Assembly: GCF_000003855.2 (NCBI RefSeq)
Contig: NW_003101673.1
Location: forward strand, 1,747,729-1,811,728
Source: Blastomyces gilchristii SLH14081
Lineage: Eukaryota > Ascomycota > Eurotiomycetes > Onygenales > Ajellomycetaceae
Direction of reading: 5' to 3'
DNA length: 64,000 nt
The notes under the pieces were generated by a model. That model worked only from the letters and a program-made list of their open reading frames with translations. It was not told the DNA's origin and made no database searches. Position 1 is the first letter of the stretch; each line of letters begins with the position of its first letter. Shown piece by piece: positions 11,720-24,831 of this stretch. The position numbers and the translations under genes are program-made.

Positions 11720-13250
11720 ACAGAATATTTGAAGAGAGATAATATAATTAATTTCAGTAAGTATTAAAGAGAGATAAAGATAGAAGAGATAATTAGAAAT
11801 AATATAATAATAATAATAATGATAATAATAATGATAGTAATGATGATAATAGTAATAATAGTAATGATGATAATAATAATAGTAATACTAATAATAATAA
11901 TAATAAAAGAGAGAGTGTATTGAAATATATTACTGACTTATCAAATATAAAGAGACTTAAAGAAAATATTAACAGCTTTCAGAGATGTATGAAAACAGCT
12001 ATAGTGTTATATAGTAATATTATCTTTATTCAATACATGCACTGTTGATATTCTTTATATACAGTTATCATATAATCTGTATCAGAGATATATGCAGAAA
12101 ACAGATCTTTATTACTAGAGTAAATAATTGCAGCAATTCTCTATTTTTATATTATAAAGATAAGTTATTCTCATTTCTTTCTTCTCTCTTTTTTCTTCTT
12201 CAATCAATCACTAATTTCAAGCTGGTATGAAAACTATTAAAACACTCTCAGAAACTCTCAAATTAAAGAGTATAGATTAATTAAATTTTAAATGCAGAAG
12301 AAATTAAATTATCTTCTATAAATTCAATTACTCACTCTCTTTTTAAATAAAATAGTAGTTACATTTCTCTCTTCTCTCTCTCAATCAAATGAAATATAAT
12401 CTGTGAAAAGTGAGTATCATATCAGATTATAATAATTAACACAGTCTCAGTATGCAGACTTGTATACATACAGTGTGTACTGAACTGAGAGACTATATAA
12501 GTTATAAGTTAGTAGCAGCATTTCAGAGAGAGCTGTGTAGTGTGAGAAAGCTGTAATTCTCAGTTACATGCACAGAGAGTGAATCACTTCAGTAAGTATA
12601 TATATATTGTATAAAAGTAACACTTTTTAATAATACTCAGTCTCTGATATTATGAAAATAGAGTCTCTTCATGAGATCTATTTTTATTAGAAGTCAGAGA
12701 ATTTTATATTCTTTAAGACTATCTTCACACATCTTGTCTGTGAAATCAATAAGAGAAATTATAAATTTCAGTATTCTATTCTTAATATTATTCAAGTGAT
12801 AGCAGAGTTCATTTTAATCACACTTTTTAAGTGAATATTTTCTAATTATTTATATTTATACAGATATATACAGATTATTTATTAGATAATATTAAGATAA
12901 TAACTCATTGCAGCTGTGTTACTCTCACTGTGAGAAATATACAGTTAATAATAAACATTACAAAGACTCTGAGAAGTGAGTATTTTAAGAGTATTACAGC
13001 TCTGCAATCTTGATTTTTTTTTTTTATTTTTTTCTTTTTCTTTTATTTTTTTTTTCTTTCTCTTTTTTTCTTTCTCTTATTTTTTCATTGTGATTTTTTC
13101 TTATTTTTATTTTATTTTTTGTTTTTTTGTTTTTTTTATATTTTATATTTTTTTTATAATTAAAATTATATTAATTATAATCTGTGTTTAGAAAAGTAAT
13201 GATATTTAATAACACTCTCTATTGAATTTTCAATAAATGAGCACTATGTT
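11720..13250 (-). mobile_element. hAT-1 segment between LTR-C and hAT-2
   Basis: This is the reverse complement of the 5' non-coding half of the hAT family. It contains the ATT/ATC microsatellite (as TAATAATAGT, about 11,800-11,905), the stretch matching 14,030-14,160, and the A/T homopolymer-rich tract (poly-T here, about 13,012-13,160). It ends at actatgtt (13,243-13,250), the left target duplication of hAT-2. No intact gene is present; the T-rich frame at 12,976-13,191 is low-complexity sequence. Confidence 0.9.
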
Positions 13251-13626
13251 TAGACTGACTGTGTGACTGTGTCTGAGACCAGAATCAAACTTTACAGTTG
13301 TCACATTGTCTAAAAGTATTACTTCTGATTATAATTTGTGTTTATTACATTAATCTCAAATCACATTATTTCAAATATTAAAGATCTCAGATTCACTTTT
13401 CAAATAAAAATCTAGTTCTGAATAAAGAATATATTTGAATTCTTAGTCATATTTTCATTCTGATCTCATTATTGAGAATGATATTAAATGAGATTATGAA
13501 ATCACTTCTCACTTACATAATATTATAATATAGTACTCATTTGTTGAAAATTTAATAGAGAGTATTATCAAATATCATTACTTTTCTGAATACAGATCAT
13601 AATTCATATAATTTTAATTATAAAAA

Positions 13627-13752
13627 AAATATAAAATATAAAAAAAAAAAAACAAAAAACAAAAAATAAAATAAAAATAAGAAAAAATCAGAATGAATAA
13701 AAAAAAAAAGAAAAGAAAAATAAAAAAATAAAAAATAAAAATAAAAAAAATC
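13627..13752 (+). repeat. A-rich low-complexity tract in hAT-2
   Basis: Runs of A broken by T, G and C occupy about 125 bp at a fixed place roughly 375 bp from the left end. The same tract is present in hAT-3 (about 21,336-21,450), hAT-4 (about 28,238-28,435) and, inverted, hAT-1. Length differs between copies. Confidence 0.85.
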
Positions 13753-14847
13753 AAGATTGCAGAGCTGCAGTACTCTTAAAATACTCACTTCTCAGAGTCT
13801 TTGTAATATTTATTATCAATTATATATCTCTCACAGTGAGAATAACATGACTATAATGAGTCATTATCTTAACATCATCTAATAAATAATCAGTATATAT
13901 CTGTATAAATGTGAATATTTAGAAAATATACACTTAAAAAGTGTGGCCAGGATGAACTCTGCTGTCACTTAAATGACATCAAGAATAGAATACTGAAATT
14001 AATGATTTTTCTTATTGATTTCACAGACAAGACAGGTGAAGATAGTCTTGAAAAATATAAAATTCTCTGACTTCTGATAAAAACAGATCTCATGAAGAGA
14101 CTCTATTTTCATGATATCAGAGACTGAGTGTTACTAAAAAGTGTTACTTTTATACAATGCATATGTACTTACTGTGATAATTCACTCTCTGCATACATGA
14201 TCAAGAGTTGTGGCTTTCTCATGTCACACAGCTCTCTCTGAGATGCTGATGCTGGTTTATAACTCACACAGTCTCTCAGTTCAGCATGCACTGTGTGTAT
14301 ACAGTTCTGTGTGCTGAGGCTGTGTTAATCATTATGACCTGGCGTGATACTCACTTTTCACAGGCCATATTTTGTTTGAGAGGGGGAGAGAAAGACATAA
14401 CTGTGATTTTATTAAGAGAGAATGAATAATTAGTAATATTGAATATAATTTGATTCTTCTGCATTTAAAATTTGATTAGTCTATACTCTTTAATTTAAGA
14501 GTTTCTAGAAGTGTTTTAATAGTTTTCATATCAGCTTGAATTTAGTGATGAGTTGAAGAAGAAGAGAAAAGAGAGAAGAAAGAAATGAGAATAACTTATC
14601 TTTATAATATAAAAACAGAGAATCACTGCAATCATTCTCTCTAGTAATAAAGATCTGTTTTCTGCATGTATCTCTGATATAGATTATATAATAACTGCAT
14701 ATAAAGAATATCAACACTGCATGCATTGAATGAAGATGATGTTGCTATATAACACTGTAGCTGTTTTCATATATCTCTGAAAGCTGTTAATATTTTCTTT
14801 ATCTCTTTATATTTGATAAGTCAGTAATATATTTCAATGCACTTTCT

Positions 14848-14943
14848 CTTTCATCATCATTATTATTATCACTATTATCATCATTATCATTATCATCATT
14901 ATTATCACTATTATCATTATTATTATCATCATTATTATTATCA

Positions 14944-14975
<32 letters not shown>
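14848..14975 (+). repeat. (ATT/ATC)n microsatellite in hAT-2
   Basis: Trinucleotide runs of ATT and ATC occur at a fixed place in the hAT leader. Equivalent runs lie at 11,800-11,905 (inverted), 23,065-23,160, 23,820-23,932 and 29,538-29,660, with different lengths and ATT/ATC mixtures. Confidence 0.9.
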
Positions 14976-14979
<4 letters not shown>

Positions 14980-15077
14980 CATTTCTGATCATCTCTTCTG
15001 TCTCTATCTCTCTTTAACACTCACTGAAATTAATTATATTATCTCTCTTTAAATATTCTGCAGTTCTGCAGATCATC

Positions 15078-15770
15078 AAGGCACGTGAGTACTATCACAG
15101 ATTGAAGAGAGAGAAGAAGAAGATATTTAAGCAAGAGAAGACTGATTGTAAGACATGTTATAATACCTTGAAAAGACTCTGTAAGAGAGTAGAATGATAA
15201 TAATTTTAAGTAACACTTCTGATAGATTTAGACTGAACTAAGTATAGAAATAATGCAGATAATACTGTCTGTGAGAGATTGAAGAAGAAGATAGTGAAGA
15301 GTCTTATACAGTAGTAATGAGATCAGAAGAAGTTCTGAGAATAATTTAAGTTCAAGATAAAGAGAGAGAGAGAGAAGAAGAGTATTACTGTAAATAAGTA
15401 ATAACAGAAGAAGATTAAGAAAGTGTTAAAGTAGAAGATAAAGAAGTCAAAACTGATAAGTTTTTTATTTATTGAGAGATAACAATTTTTAATAATACTT
15501 CTATTCTCTAATTGATTAGCAGAAGCTGACAGAGAAGAAGAGGATTAAGATCTTATTCAGGTCTTAAATACACTTTATAATTCAGAATATTGAGAAGACA
15601 GCCCTGCTCTCTGAGCATGTCAATCTGCTTATTACTGAAGTGAAACCTGAGACAGCAGACTAGAAAATGCGGGATTTTGAGGCACAGATTGACCTGGCTG
15701 AGAAGAAGTAGCAGAAACCCTTCTCTAAGAAGGCAGTGAAGAGAGATTTTGAGGTGATTATCATCTCAGA

Positions 15771-15801
<31 letters not shown>

Positions 15802-15818
15802 AAGAAGAATGAGAAGTG
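15078..15818 (+). pseudogene. hAT-2 accessory ORF, Lys-rich (broken)
   Basis: This is the counterpart of the better preserved frame in hAT-4 (29,760-30,488). It starts near the ARxYYHRLKREKKK-type stretch, passes a candidate intron ending in a TAACAC...TAG pattern, and ends in a run of AAG codons (15,775-15,810) followed by TGA. In this copy several CAG/CGA codons are TAG or TGA. It lies upstream of the transposase on the same strand. No family is recognised; composition suggests a basic, coiled-coil-like protein. Confidence 0.5.
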
Positions 15819-16324
15819 AATTGTGAAGAATAATAAGAAGAATGTGAAAGAGAAGAAGTAGATTTTTTTCTTTTTATATTAATTAGTTATAAGTTTAAGT
15901 TTTTAATTATTAATAATTAAAATTGATTTTGAGTGTTCAAAAATTATTGTACAAGTTGTAATCAAGTCAGAAATGATATATATATATATATATATTTAAC
16001 TATCATGATTCACAAATCACTATAATGTATAAGTATCAACATTTTTTCAACATTGATATTCATAATATTAATATATTTTTAATGATATTATCTGATAATG
16101 TAATTTGATAACACTCTCTTTCACAATATTAATATATTTCAAGAAATATGATAGAGATTAATCAATATTATTTATTTACTTTTATACATCAATGATATTC
16201 AATCTGAGTTAGTACTAAAATTATAACTAAGCTAAGAAACAAGATTATTTTCTCTTATATTAATTCTTCTTACACACATCAGTGATCAGTTATTGAAAAT
16301 AAATTATTATCTTTCTTAAATTAT

Positions 16325-18725
16325 TATCATGTCTTCTGAATTCACTTCTTTCACTTCTTTTACTTCTATTGAAGATTCACAAACTCTTTAAGAAATCACT
16401 GTGAATTACAAAGTCTATATTATTTACAATTCAACACAGAATACTCTCTTTCAATTATGATAAATGATTACTTCATTCTTCACATCTGATTTCAGGTTAT
16501 GAAATTTATGAAAAACTCAACATAAACACTGAGATAATCTATGAAATAATTATTAACAGATTGTATTGCAGATTACTGAAGAGTTATCTCTCTGCTGCAA
16601 TCACTGTAACTTCATTCAGAAACATTCATCATGAACTGATCATAGCTCTGAAGGAATTTTCTGACATCTGAAGTCATCAGAATGCAGATAATAAAAGAAA
16701 AATAATCAGAAAATTACTACTGAGCTGATAAGTTGCTCTATCAGATAATAATTTTTGATAATACTAACTTTCTAATTTGAAGAAAATTATGTGAAAATGA
16801 TTATATATCAGTACTCTGATTTCACAACTCTCATCTAATAACTTTCATGAATAATTACTTTGCATGTGTATATCTCTGAATCTTTCTCTTCAATCAATTG
16901 AAAATTCTGAATTCTGAACACTTCTTCAAATGCTTAATTCAAATCTTCATATTTCACATCAATTCTGTCTTCAGTTCAATCTCAAGACACACTATAAAGT
17001 CAATATACAATATCTAGAATCAGAGTTGAAGAATCATTGAAAAGTGTCTCTCACAGTGAATGTATGAACTAGTACAAATAATCTTGCATTTATGAGAGTT
17101 ACATGTTATTACATTGATGAGAACTAAACTTATCAAGAGACATTAATTGAATTTGAATCATTGATCAGTAGTTATACTGAGAATTATATAACAGAGATAT
17201 TAATGACTGTGATTAAAAATGACTATTGAGATATTAGTCTCAGTCTTCTTACAATTACAACTGACAATACTGTGAATAACTACACTATGATAAAGAGCTT
17301 AGAGCAAAAATTAACTTTGCATTTCTAAAATAATAAATAAGGTCATATTCTCTGCATTGCTCATGTGGTTCAACTTGTGATACAAACACTGATAAAGAAT
17401 CTTAATATTGAGATGAAGAATAATGAGATGACTGATTCTTAAGATAAGAATGAGATGAAAGTGATTACTTAAGTAACTTTTACATCTACTTTGTAAAAGA
17501 TAATATTTTTTGACAATACTTTTTAATATTGCTTTTTGATAATGCTTTTTGATAACACTACTGTTAATTTTGAATAGATTGACTAATAATTTAAATATCA
17601 CAGATTTGAAACATTGCTAATATGATTTGTACCTTCTCTAAACAACAACAATGATTTCATGATATTTAATAAATAAATAAATCAGTCACATCACTGAATA
17701 TGATACAGAATATTAGAATACAGTGAAGTTCAACATATGAGATAACTGTTTAAACTCTTCAATTGTGTCAGATAATTGATCATTGAGTGTAACACTCTGA
17801 TTGAGAAAAGATTCAGATATTAAAACTTTCTGATATGAAGTGAACTCAGTTGAAATATGTAATTGATTTACTGTTTCAGTTTTATAAGATAATAAAGACA
17901 GTCTCAATCACTTATACACCAATGCTGCAGTCAGCCTGGTGAGTGTATAACAGTTTATCAGAAGCAGTTGAATCACTTAAAAAGAAATTCAGTCTGAGAT
18001 GATGCTATAGCACAGGCTATTATTACTGTAAGAGATAAACTGGCATATTATTACAGCAAAACTGAACAATCTTTTACAGAGTACTATGCTGTAGCAGCTT
18101 TACTAGATCTCTTCTATCAAGTTAATATCTACACTTCTCAAGATTAAACAGAGAAGAAACAAGACTCATATGTCAAATTAGTTCAAGACTACTACAATGC
18201 CAACTATCAGAGATTTGAATAAGCAGATGTTCAAGATATGAAGACAGTGAAATATAATTCTCTAGTAAGTAACAATCTTTGATAACACTTCATATCTTAT
18301 AGAACTATAATACTAACTTTGAAACAGAACTTACATACATTGATTACAACTGAAAATCAGGCAAAACTACATACTTATAAAACTGAATTTGACTGCTATC
18401 TTCAAGATAATTCAACAAATTTACACATTAAATCAATTCTAGAGTTATGAAAAATTGTTGAGAGTATATATTCAACTATTGCACTGATGATGTATGATAT
18501 TCTGATAATTTCATTGACAGAGGTGAGAATGAAGCAAAAGTTCAACTCAAGTCAAGATATTTGTCACTATCACTGAGAACAATTATAAGAAGAAACAATC
18601 AAGAAACTCATGATTGTAAAACATAGAATTATCAGACAGTTTAATACCTCTGATCACAGTATATCAGAGAAGTGTAGTTTTCATGAGAAAGTGAAGAATA
18701 AACTTGTATAAGAATGTATTTAGTT
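16325..18725 (+). pseudogene. hAT-2 transposase (broken)
   Basis: The frame opens at an ATG near 16,329 followed by a Ser/Thr/Phe-rich start. The diagnostic region is around 17,257-17,400: TTDNTVNNYTMIKSL, then GHILCIAHVVQLVIQTL. These match the hAT transposase signature in which a catalytic Asp lies in TTDNAxNN and is followed by the CxAHxxxLVVQ stretch. A candidate intron lies near 18,261-18,301 (GTAAGT...TAG). The C-terminal third, to about 18,720, would hold the dimerisation region, but I could not confirm the usual motif. In-frame TGA and TAA codons (for example either side of the GHILC stretch) show it is dead. Confidence 0.75.
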
Positions 18726-19052
18726 GTTTCATGAGTATTATCAATAATCATTATCAAATTCTGATTATATAAGCAATCACTGAATGAACTGAATGAGACT
18801 GATTTTAATCTTCAGTCTCAGTCTCATTCTGATTTTAGAAGAATGATTATCTTTCACAGTTTATTCTGAGAAATTACTCTCATTTCACTGTTCTTGAATT
18901 AAATCTGGTCATTTTTCATGCCATTTCTCTCAGAAATGATTCATTTTCAGATTTTTTTAAGACTTGGTTCTGATGAGACTCACGTCAAGAAATGTATGAG
19001 ATCAGACCAAATGAGATCAAATGTGAAATTCATAGTCCCGCCGGCCAGTCTA

Positions 19053-19336
19053 ACTATGTTATAATATTATGTAAGTGAGAAATGATTTTATATTCTTATT
19101 TAATATCATTTTCAATAATGAGATCAGAATGAAAATGTGACTAAGAATTTAAATATATTCTTTATCTAAGACTAGATTTTTATTTGAAAAGTGAATCTGA
19201 GACCTGTAATATTTGAAATAACATGATTTGAAATCAATGTATTAAACACAAATTATAATCAGAAGTAATACTTTTAGATAATATACTAACTGTAAAGTTT
19301 GATTCTGATCTCAGACACGGTTATACAGTCAGTTTA
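19053..19336 (-). mobile_element. hAT-1 terminal segment with its left inverted repeat
   Basis: After the hAT-2 duplication the inverted hAT-1 sequence resumes and ends in CAGTTTA (19,330-19,336), a one-transition variant of CAGTCTA. Inverted, it reads as the first 285 bp of the hAT family. The eight bases that follow (attatatt) are the candidate target duplication; the other end of hAT-1 is outside the window. Confidence 0.88.
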
Positions 19337-19344
19337 ATTATATT

Positions 19345-19848
19345 ATTCTTATAGAGTAGAAGAGAATACTAGAGCTCTTTAGATAAATACTAGTATCTGA
19401 GTCATAATAGTTAAATGAAGACTGATATCATTGATTTCTTCAACATCTAGACTGACAGTATGAATAAAATACATGATAAATAACAGATTATTAATAATAT
19501 ATAGAAAGATAAAGACTTCTTCAGTGTATATATAACTGTACTGAACTCTCTTGATAACTATATAGAAGAATAACTATGTGATGATAACAGTAACTAATTA
19601 CTTTAAGTAGAAATAAGAATCATCTGACTTCTTATTAATTATTTCTTTAAAAGAATGAATATTCTAAGTCATTTCTCTTACAATTTCATTCTAAGTAAGC
19701 TTGTGAGATCTCTTGTACTTGATAGTAAGTGATGAGATATACTTATTATCATTTTAATAATAGATATAGAATTAATCTGTCTATTCTGTTATAATCACTG
19801 TAATCTCTTTTTTCTTTATTTTATTCTTCTTACTCATTCTCTTTCTGA
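19345..19848. other. AT-rich flank, no gene seen
   Basis: This is about 500 bp of AT-rich DNA between hAT-1 and the old SINE copy. I find no coding frame, no end sequences of the elements above and no CpG. It may be decayed repeat DNA. Confidence 0.5.
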
Positions 19849-19859
19849 TACTTGATTCA

Positions 19860-19893
<34 letters not shown>

Positions 19894-20245
19894 TTTCATT
19901 ATACTCATATGCAAGCAGAGCTTATGATAAGTTCTTATATAATGTTAAATACAGATTAAGTGTTAATTATACAGAAGAAAATACAGATGTTAAGATTATA
20001 CTAAGATAATAAGAACATAGAAAATACAAAGAAGTGATAATTAAATACATGCAATAATAACTTTCTATTTCAAGAATATAGAGTGATTTTATTGAAGTAA
20101 TTTATACATCTCTGTATTTATTAGAAACCTGAGATACTTAAGTTCTGAATTTAATGTATTTCCTGCAGATTTCAAACTCACATGTCTTGATTTCTTATAT
20201 CAAGATAATACTGAGTGACCGCATTAATTATTTAGTCACTGAGAC
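19860..20245 (-). mobile_element. SINE copy 2, old and inverted
   Basis: Read on the minus strand it aligns along its whole length with the SINE at 27,576-33,830. The head is a decayed tRNA-like region (20,245 to about 20,158), then a body with the matching cacttcaggtttctaataa-type stretch, and a (TAA)n tail at 19,861-19,893. Imperfect target duplications tacttgattca (19,849-19,859) and tacttaattta (20,246-20,256) differ only by transitions. Nearly all CpGs of the head are TpG, CpA or TpA here, so this copy is older than the one at 27.6 kb. Confidence 0.85.
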
Positions 20246-20256
20246 TACTTAATTTA

Positions 20257-20956
20257 TTTCTCATCATAAGTTTAATGAATAACTGTTAATTACTCAGATT
20301 CAAATCATCTATCTGTATTAAAAGCTTAAGATTAGCATGACTTTCAAAGATAATTAATTCATGCAAGCTGAATGTCTGCTTAAGCTCATTATTCTCATAT
20401 ATTCAGTCTACTATAACTTATACTTGATTTTTCACTGTTTCTCATTCATAGTACTGAAGATCTCACTCTGAGAAAATTAAGCTGATAAGTTAATGAATGT
20501 AGTTAAGCTAATGTAGAAAGAGAAAGAGCTTTTCTATTAAGAAATAAGAATACTGATTAAGTTTATATTACATCTTCATTTACTTCTCAGTGAATATCTC
20601 TTACAATATGATATGAGATGAAACTCTTTAATTTATCAGTCTTATTATTATATCTTGAGTTGTCTGAGTAGAGTCTGTCACAATCTGAATCATGATTAAC
20701 AATTCATAACAGGCATGTAGAAAGAGAGACAGTGTTAATAACTCTGCACTTAAAGTCAGAACTTCTGCTTCTTTATGTCATTATTACTCTTCTTCATGTT
20801 ATTATTAATTGTTCTCATATAGTCATTGCTCTTCTTCACATCACCTTCTTTCACTTCTTCTCTCAGCTTCCGCGTCTTGACGCCGTCGTCTTTCTTGATC
20901 AAGTTCAGTTAACAATTCTTGTGTTTTAGAATTTATTCTAAAGGCATAATTATATT
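20257..20956. other. Left flank of the hAT-3 insertion, no gene recognised
   Basis: This AT-rich sequence includes a short CpG-bearing patch at about 20,872-20,900 (ttccgcgtcttgacgccgtc). A 65-residue frame at 20,732-20,929 has no recognisable features. Before hAT-3 inserted, this sequence would have been contiguous with 49,436 onward, beside the phosphotransferase gene. Confidence 0.55.
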
Positions 20957-22225
20957 GTAATCTTCAGACTGACCGTGTAACCGTGTCTGAGATCAGAATC
21001 AAACTTTACAGTTATTATATTGTCTAAAAGCATTACTTCTGATCATGATTTGTATTCATTACATTGATTTCAAATCACATTATTTCAAATATTAAAGATT
21101 TCAGATTCACTTTTCAAATAAAAATCTAGTCTTAAATAAAGAATATGTTTGAATTCTTAGTTACATTTTCATTCTGATCTCATTATTGAGAATGATATTA
21201 AATGAGATTATGAAATCATTTCTCACTTACATAATATTATAATATAGTACTCATTTGTTGAAAATTCAACAGAGAATGTTATCAAATATCATTACTTTTC
21301 TAAATATAGAGTATAATTTATATAATTTTAATTATAAAAAAAAATATAAAATACAAAAAAAACAAAAAAACAAAAAACAAAATAAAAAGAGAAAGAAAAA
21401 AAAATACAAGAAAAAGAAAAAAATAAAAAATAAAAATAAAAAAAATCAAGATTGTAGAGCTGCAGTATTTTTAAAATACTCACTTCTCAGAGTCTTTATA
21501 ATGTTTATTATCAACTGTGTATCTCTTACAGTGAGAGTAACACAGCTATAATGAGTTATTATCTTAACATTATTTAATAAATAATCAGTATATATCTGTA
21601 TAAATGTGAATAATTAGAAAACATACACTTAAAAAGTGTGATTAGAATGAACTCTGCTGTCACTTGAATAATATTAAGAATAGAATGCTGAAATTGATGA
21701 TTTCTCTCATTAATTTCACAGATAAGATGTATAAAGATGATCTTGAGAAATATAAGATTCTCTGACTTTTGATAAAAACAGATCTCATGAAGAGACTCTA
21801 TTTTCATGATATCAGAGACTGAGTGTTATTAAAAAGTATTACTTTCATACAATGTATATACACTTACTGTAGCAATTCATTCTCTGTATACATGATAGAG
21901 AGTTACAGCTTTCTTACACTGCACAGCTCTTTCTGAGATGCTGCTGCTGATTTGCAACTCATACAGTCTCTTAGTTCAGTACATACTACATATATACAGC
22001 TCTGCATGCTGAGACTGTGTTGATCATTATAATCTGATATGATACTTACTTTTCACAGACTATGTTTTGTTTGATTGAGAGGAAAGAAAGACATAACTGC
22101 TATTTTATTTAAGAGAGAGATAAGTAATTAAATCTGTAGAAGATAATTTAATTTCTTCTGCATTTGAAATTTAATTAGTCTATACTCTTCAATTTGAAAG
22201 TTTCTGAGAGTGTTTTAATAGTTTT

Positions 22226-23061
22226 CATACCAGCTTGGAATTAGTGATTAATTGAAGAAGAGAAAAGAGAGAAGAAAGAAATAAGAATAACTTATCTTTA
22301 TAATATGAAAATAGAGAATTACTGCAATTATTCATTCTAGTAATAAAGATCTGTTTTCTGCATGTATCTCTGATATAGATTATATAATAACTGTATACAA
22401 AGAATATCAACAGTGCATGTATTGAATGAAGATAATATTACTATACAACACTGTATAGACTGACTATGTGACTGTGTCTGAGACTGAGATCAGAATATTT
22501 AATGATTTTATTATTAATTTAACTGACCTCATTACACAGTTTTAACATTAGATAGTAGTCTCATACTGTCTCAGTGAGACTTACTGTCTACTCTAATCAC
22601 ATTTTTCAAATGAGATCATGATTTTCACTTCTCAATTTAAATTATTTTTATTGCTTTAAATGACTTTAAATCTTATTTGAGTATTATCAAAAAGTGTTTC
22701 TTTTTAAAAAATTAAAAATAGTTTAAAAAAATCTTAAAATGTCTAAAAATAGTAACTTTATGCTATGAATGAGACTAAATGAGATTAAATGAGATCACTT
22801 TCTTAATTTTTCTAAGTCATGATCTTATTTTGAGATCTGATATATAGTCACTTTGCATGTTTTTTTAATGATTAGTCTCAGTGAAATTCATGCCAAGAAA
22901 TGTATGAGATCAGATCAAATGAAATCAAATATGAAATTCATTATTCTGATAGTTAGTCTAACACTGTAGCTGTTTCTGTACATCTCTGAAAGCTATTAAT
23001 ATTTTCTTTAAGTCTCTTTATATTTGATAAGTCAGTAATATATTTCAATATACTGCTTCTT

Positions 23062-23113
<52 letters not shown>

Positions 23114-23872
23114 CATTATCATCATCACTATTATCATTATTATTATTATTATTATTATAATTATATCATTTCTGATCATCTCTTCTATCTTCATCTCTCT
23201 TTAATACTCACTGAAATTAATTATATTATTCTTCTTCAAATATTCTGCAGTTCTGTGAACTATCAAGGCGCGTGAGTGCTGTCACAGATTGAAGAGAGAG
23301 AAGAAAAAGGCATTTAAGTAAGAGAAGACTGATTGTAAGACATGTTATAATTCCTTGAAGAGACTCTGTAAGAAAGTAAAATGATAATGATTTTAAGTAA
23401 CACTTCTGATAGATTTAGACTGAACTAAGTATAGAAATAATACAGATGACATCATCTATAAAAGATTGAAAAAGAAGAGAGTTAAGAGTCTTATACATAT
23501 TAGCTTGAAATTAATGATTGATTGAAGAAGAGAAAAGAGAGAAGAAAGAAATAAGAACAACTTATCTTTATAATATGAAAACAGAGAATTGCTGCAATCA
23601 TTTATTCTAGTAATACAGATCTGTTTTTCACATGTATCTCTGATACAGATTATATAATAACTGTATACAAAGAATATTAACAGTACATGTATTAAATGAA
23701 GATAATATTACTATATAATACTGTAGCTGTTTCTGTACATCTCTGAAAGCTATTAATATTTTCTTTGAGTCTTTTTATATTTGATAAGTCAGTAATATAT
23801 TTCAATACACTTCTTCTTTCATTATTATCATTATCATCATTATTATCATTATTATTATTATTATTATCACTA

Positions 23873-23903
<31 letters not shown>

Positions 23904-24262
23904 CATTATTATTATTATTATTATTATTATATTATTTCTAATTATCTCTTCTGTCTTTATCTCTCTTTAATACTTACTGAAATTAATTATATCATTCTTC
24001 TTCAAATATTCTACAGTTCTGTGAATCATCAAGGCGCGTGAGTGCTGTCACAGATTGAAGAGAGAGAAGAAGAAGATATTTAAGTAAGAGAAGATAGATT
24101 ATAAGACATGTTATAATATCTTAAAGAGACTCTGTAAGAAAGTAAAATAATAATAATTTTAAGTAATACTTCTGATAGATTTAGATTGAACTAAGTATAG
24201 AAATAATATAGATAACATCATCTATAAAAGATTGAAAAAGAAAATAGTGAAGAGTCTTATAC
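22226..24262 (+). repeat. Tandem duplication of ~0.77 kb inside hAT-3
   Basis: The leader segment from the cataccagcttggaattag stretch through the microsatellite to the gtcttataca stretch occurs twice: once at 22,226-23,496 (with MITE 1 inserted) and again at 23,496-24,262. The junction is at about 23,491-23,500. hAT-2 and hAT-4 have this segment once. Confidence 0.85.
22456..22960 (+). mobile_element. MITE 1, 505 bp, hAT-derived
   Basis: It has TAGACTG...TAGTCTA ends and a perfect 8-bp duplication acactgta (22,448-22,455 and 22,961-22,968). The first ~40 bp and last ~90 bp resemble the ends of the large hAT copies. The centre is unrelated to them and non-coding. It carries no transposase and would depend on the hAT enzyme. 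Confidence 0.9.
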
Positions 24263-24325
24263 AGTAGTAGTAAGATCAGAAGAAGTTCTGAGAATAATTT
24301 AAAATTAAGATAAAGAGAGAGAGAG

Positions 24326-24831
24326 TAGACTGACTGTATAATCGTGTCTGAGACTAGAATCAGATTTTTTAATAGTCTTATTATCAATTCAATTAATTTC
24401 ATTACACAGTTTTAACATTAGATAGTAGTCTCATACTGTCTCAGTGAGACTTACTATCTACTCTTATCACATTTTTCAAATAAGATTATGATTTTCACTT
24501 CTCAATTTAAATTATTTTTATTGCTTTAAATAACTTTAAATCTCATTTGAGTATTACTAAAAAGCATTACTTTTTAAAAAATTAAAAATAGTCTAAAAAA
24601 AACCTTAAAATGTCTAAAAATAGTAACTTTATGTCAAGAATGAGACTAAATGAAATCAAATGAAATCAATTTCTCATTTTTTTCAAGTCATGATTTCATT
24701 TTAAGATCTCATATATAGTCACTTTACATGTTTTTTTAATGACTAGTCTCAGCGGGATTTACATCAAAAAATGTATGAGATCAGATCAAATGAAATCAAA
24801 TGTGAAATTCATGATTCCGGCAGCCAGTCTA
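24326..24831 (+). mobile_element. MITE 2, 506 bp, hAT-derived
   Basis: It aligns end to end with MITE 1. Ends are TAGACTG...CAGTCTA with the duplication agagagag (24,318-24,325 and 24,832-24,839). A cagcgggatt stretch near the right end and ttccggcag keep single CpGs. Confidence 0.9.

Larger units (their letters stand above)
13251..19052 (+). mobile_element. hAT-2: complete 5.8-kb hAT transposon copy
   Basis: Both ends carry the short inverted repeat TAGACTG...CAGTCTA, extended weakly to TAGACTGRCCG. The copy is flanked by a perfect 8-bp duplication actatgtt (13,243-13,250 and 19,053-19,060), the length typical of hAT. Contents in order: A-rich tract (about 13,627-13,752), a 1-kb AT-rich leader, microsatellite (14,848-14,975), accessory Lys-rich ORF (15,078-15,818), transposase (16,325-18,725). 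It is inserted in the oppositely oriented hAT-1 copy. Reading frames are interrupted by TGA/TAA/TAG. Two CpGs remain near the right end (cccgccggcc), next to the inverted repeat. Confidence 0.92.

Noticed and set aside
12976..13191. Phe-rich hydrophobic ORF resembling a membrane protein
   Set aside because: It is the T-rich low-complexity tract of inverted hAT-1; the plus-strand A-rich versions lie at the same place in other copies.
14837..15052. His/Tyr-rich ORFs (also 29,521-29,769)
   Set aside because: They are translations of the ATT/ATC microsatellite in the hAT leader.
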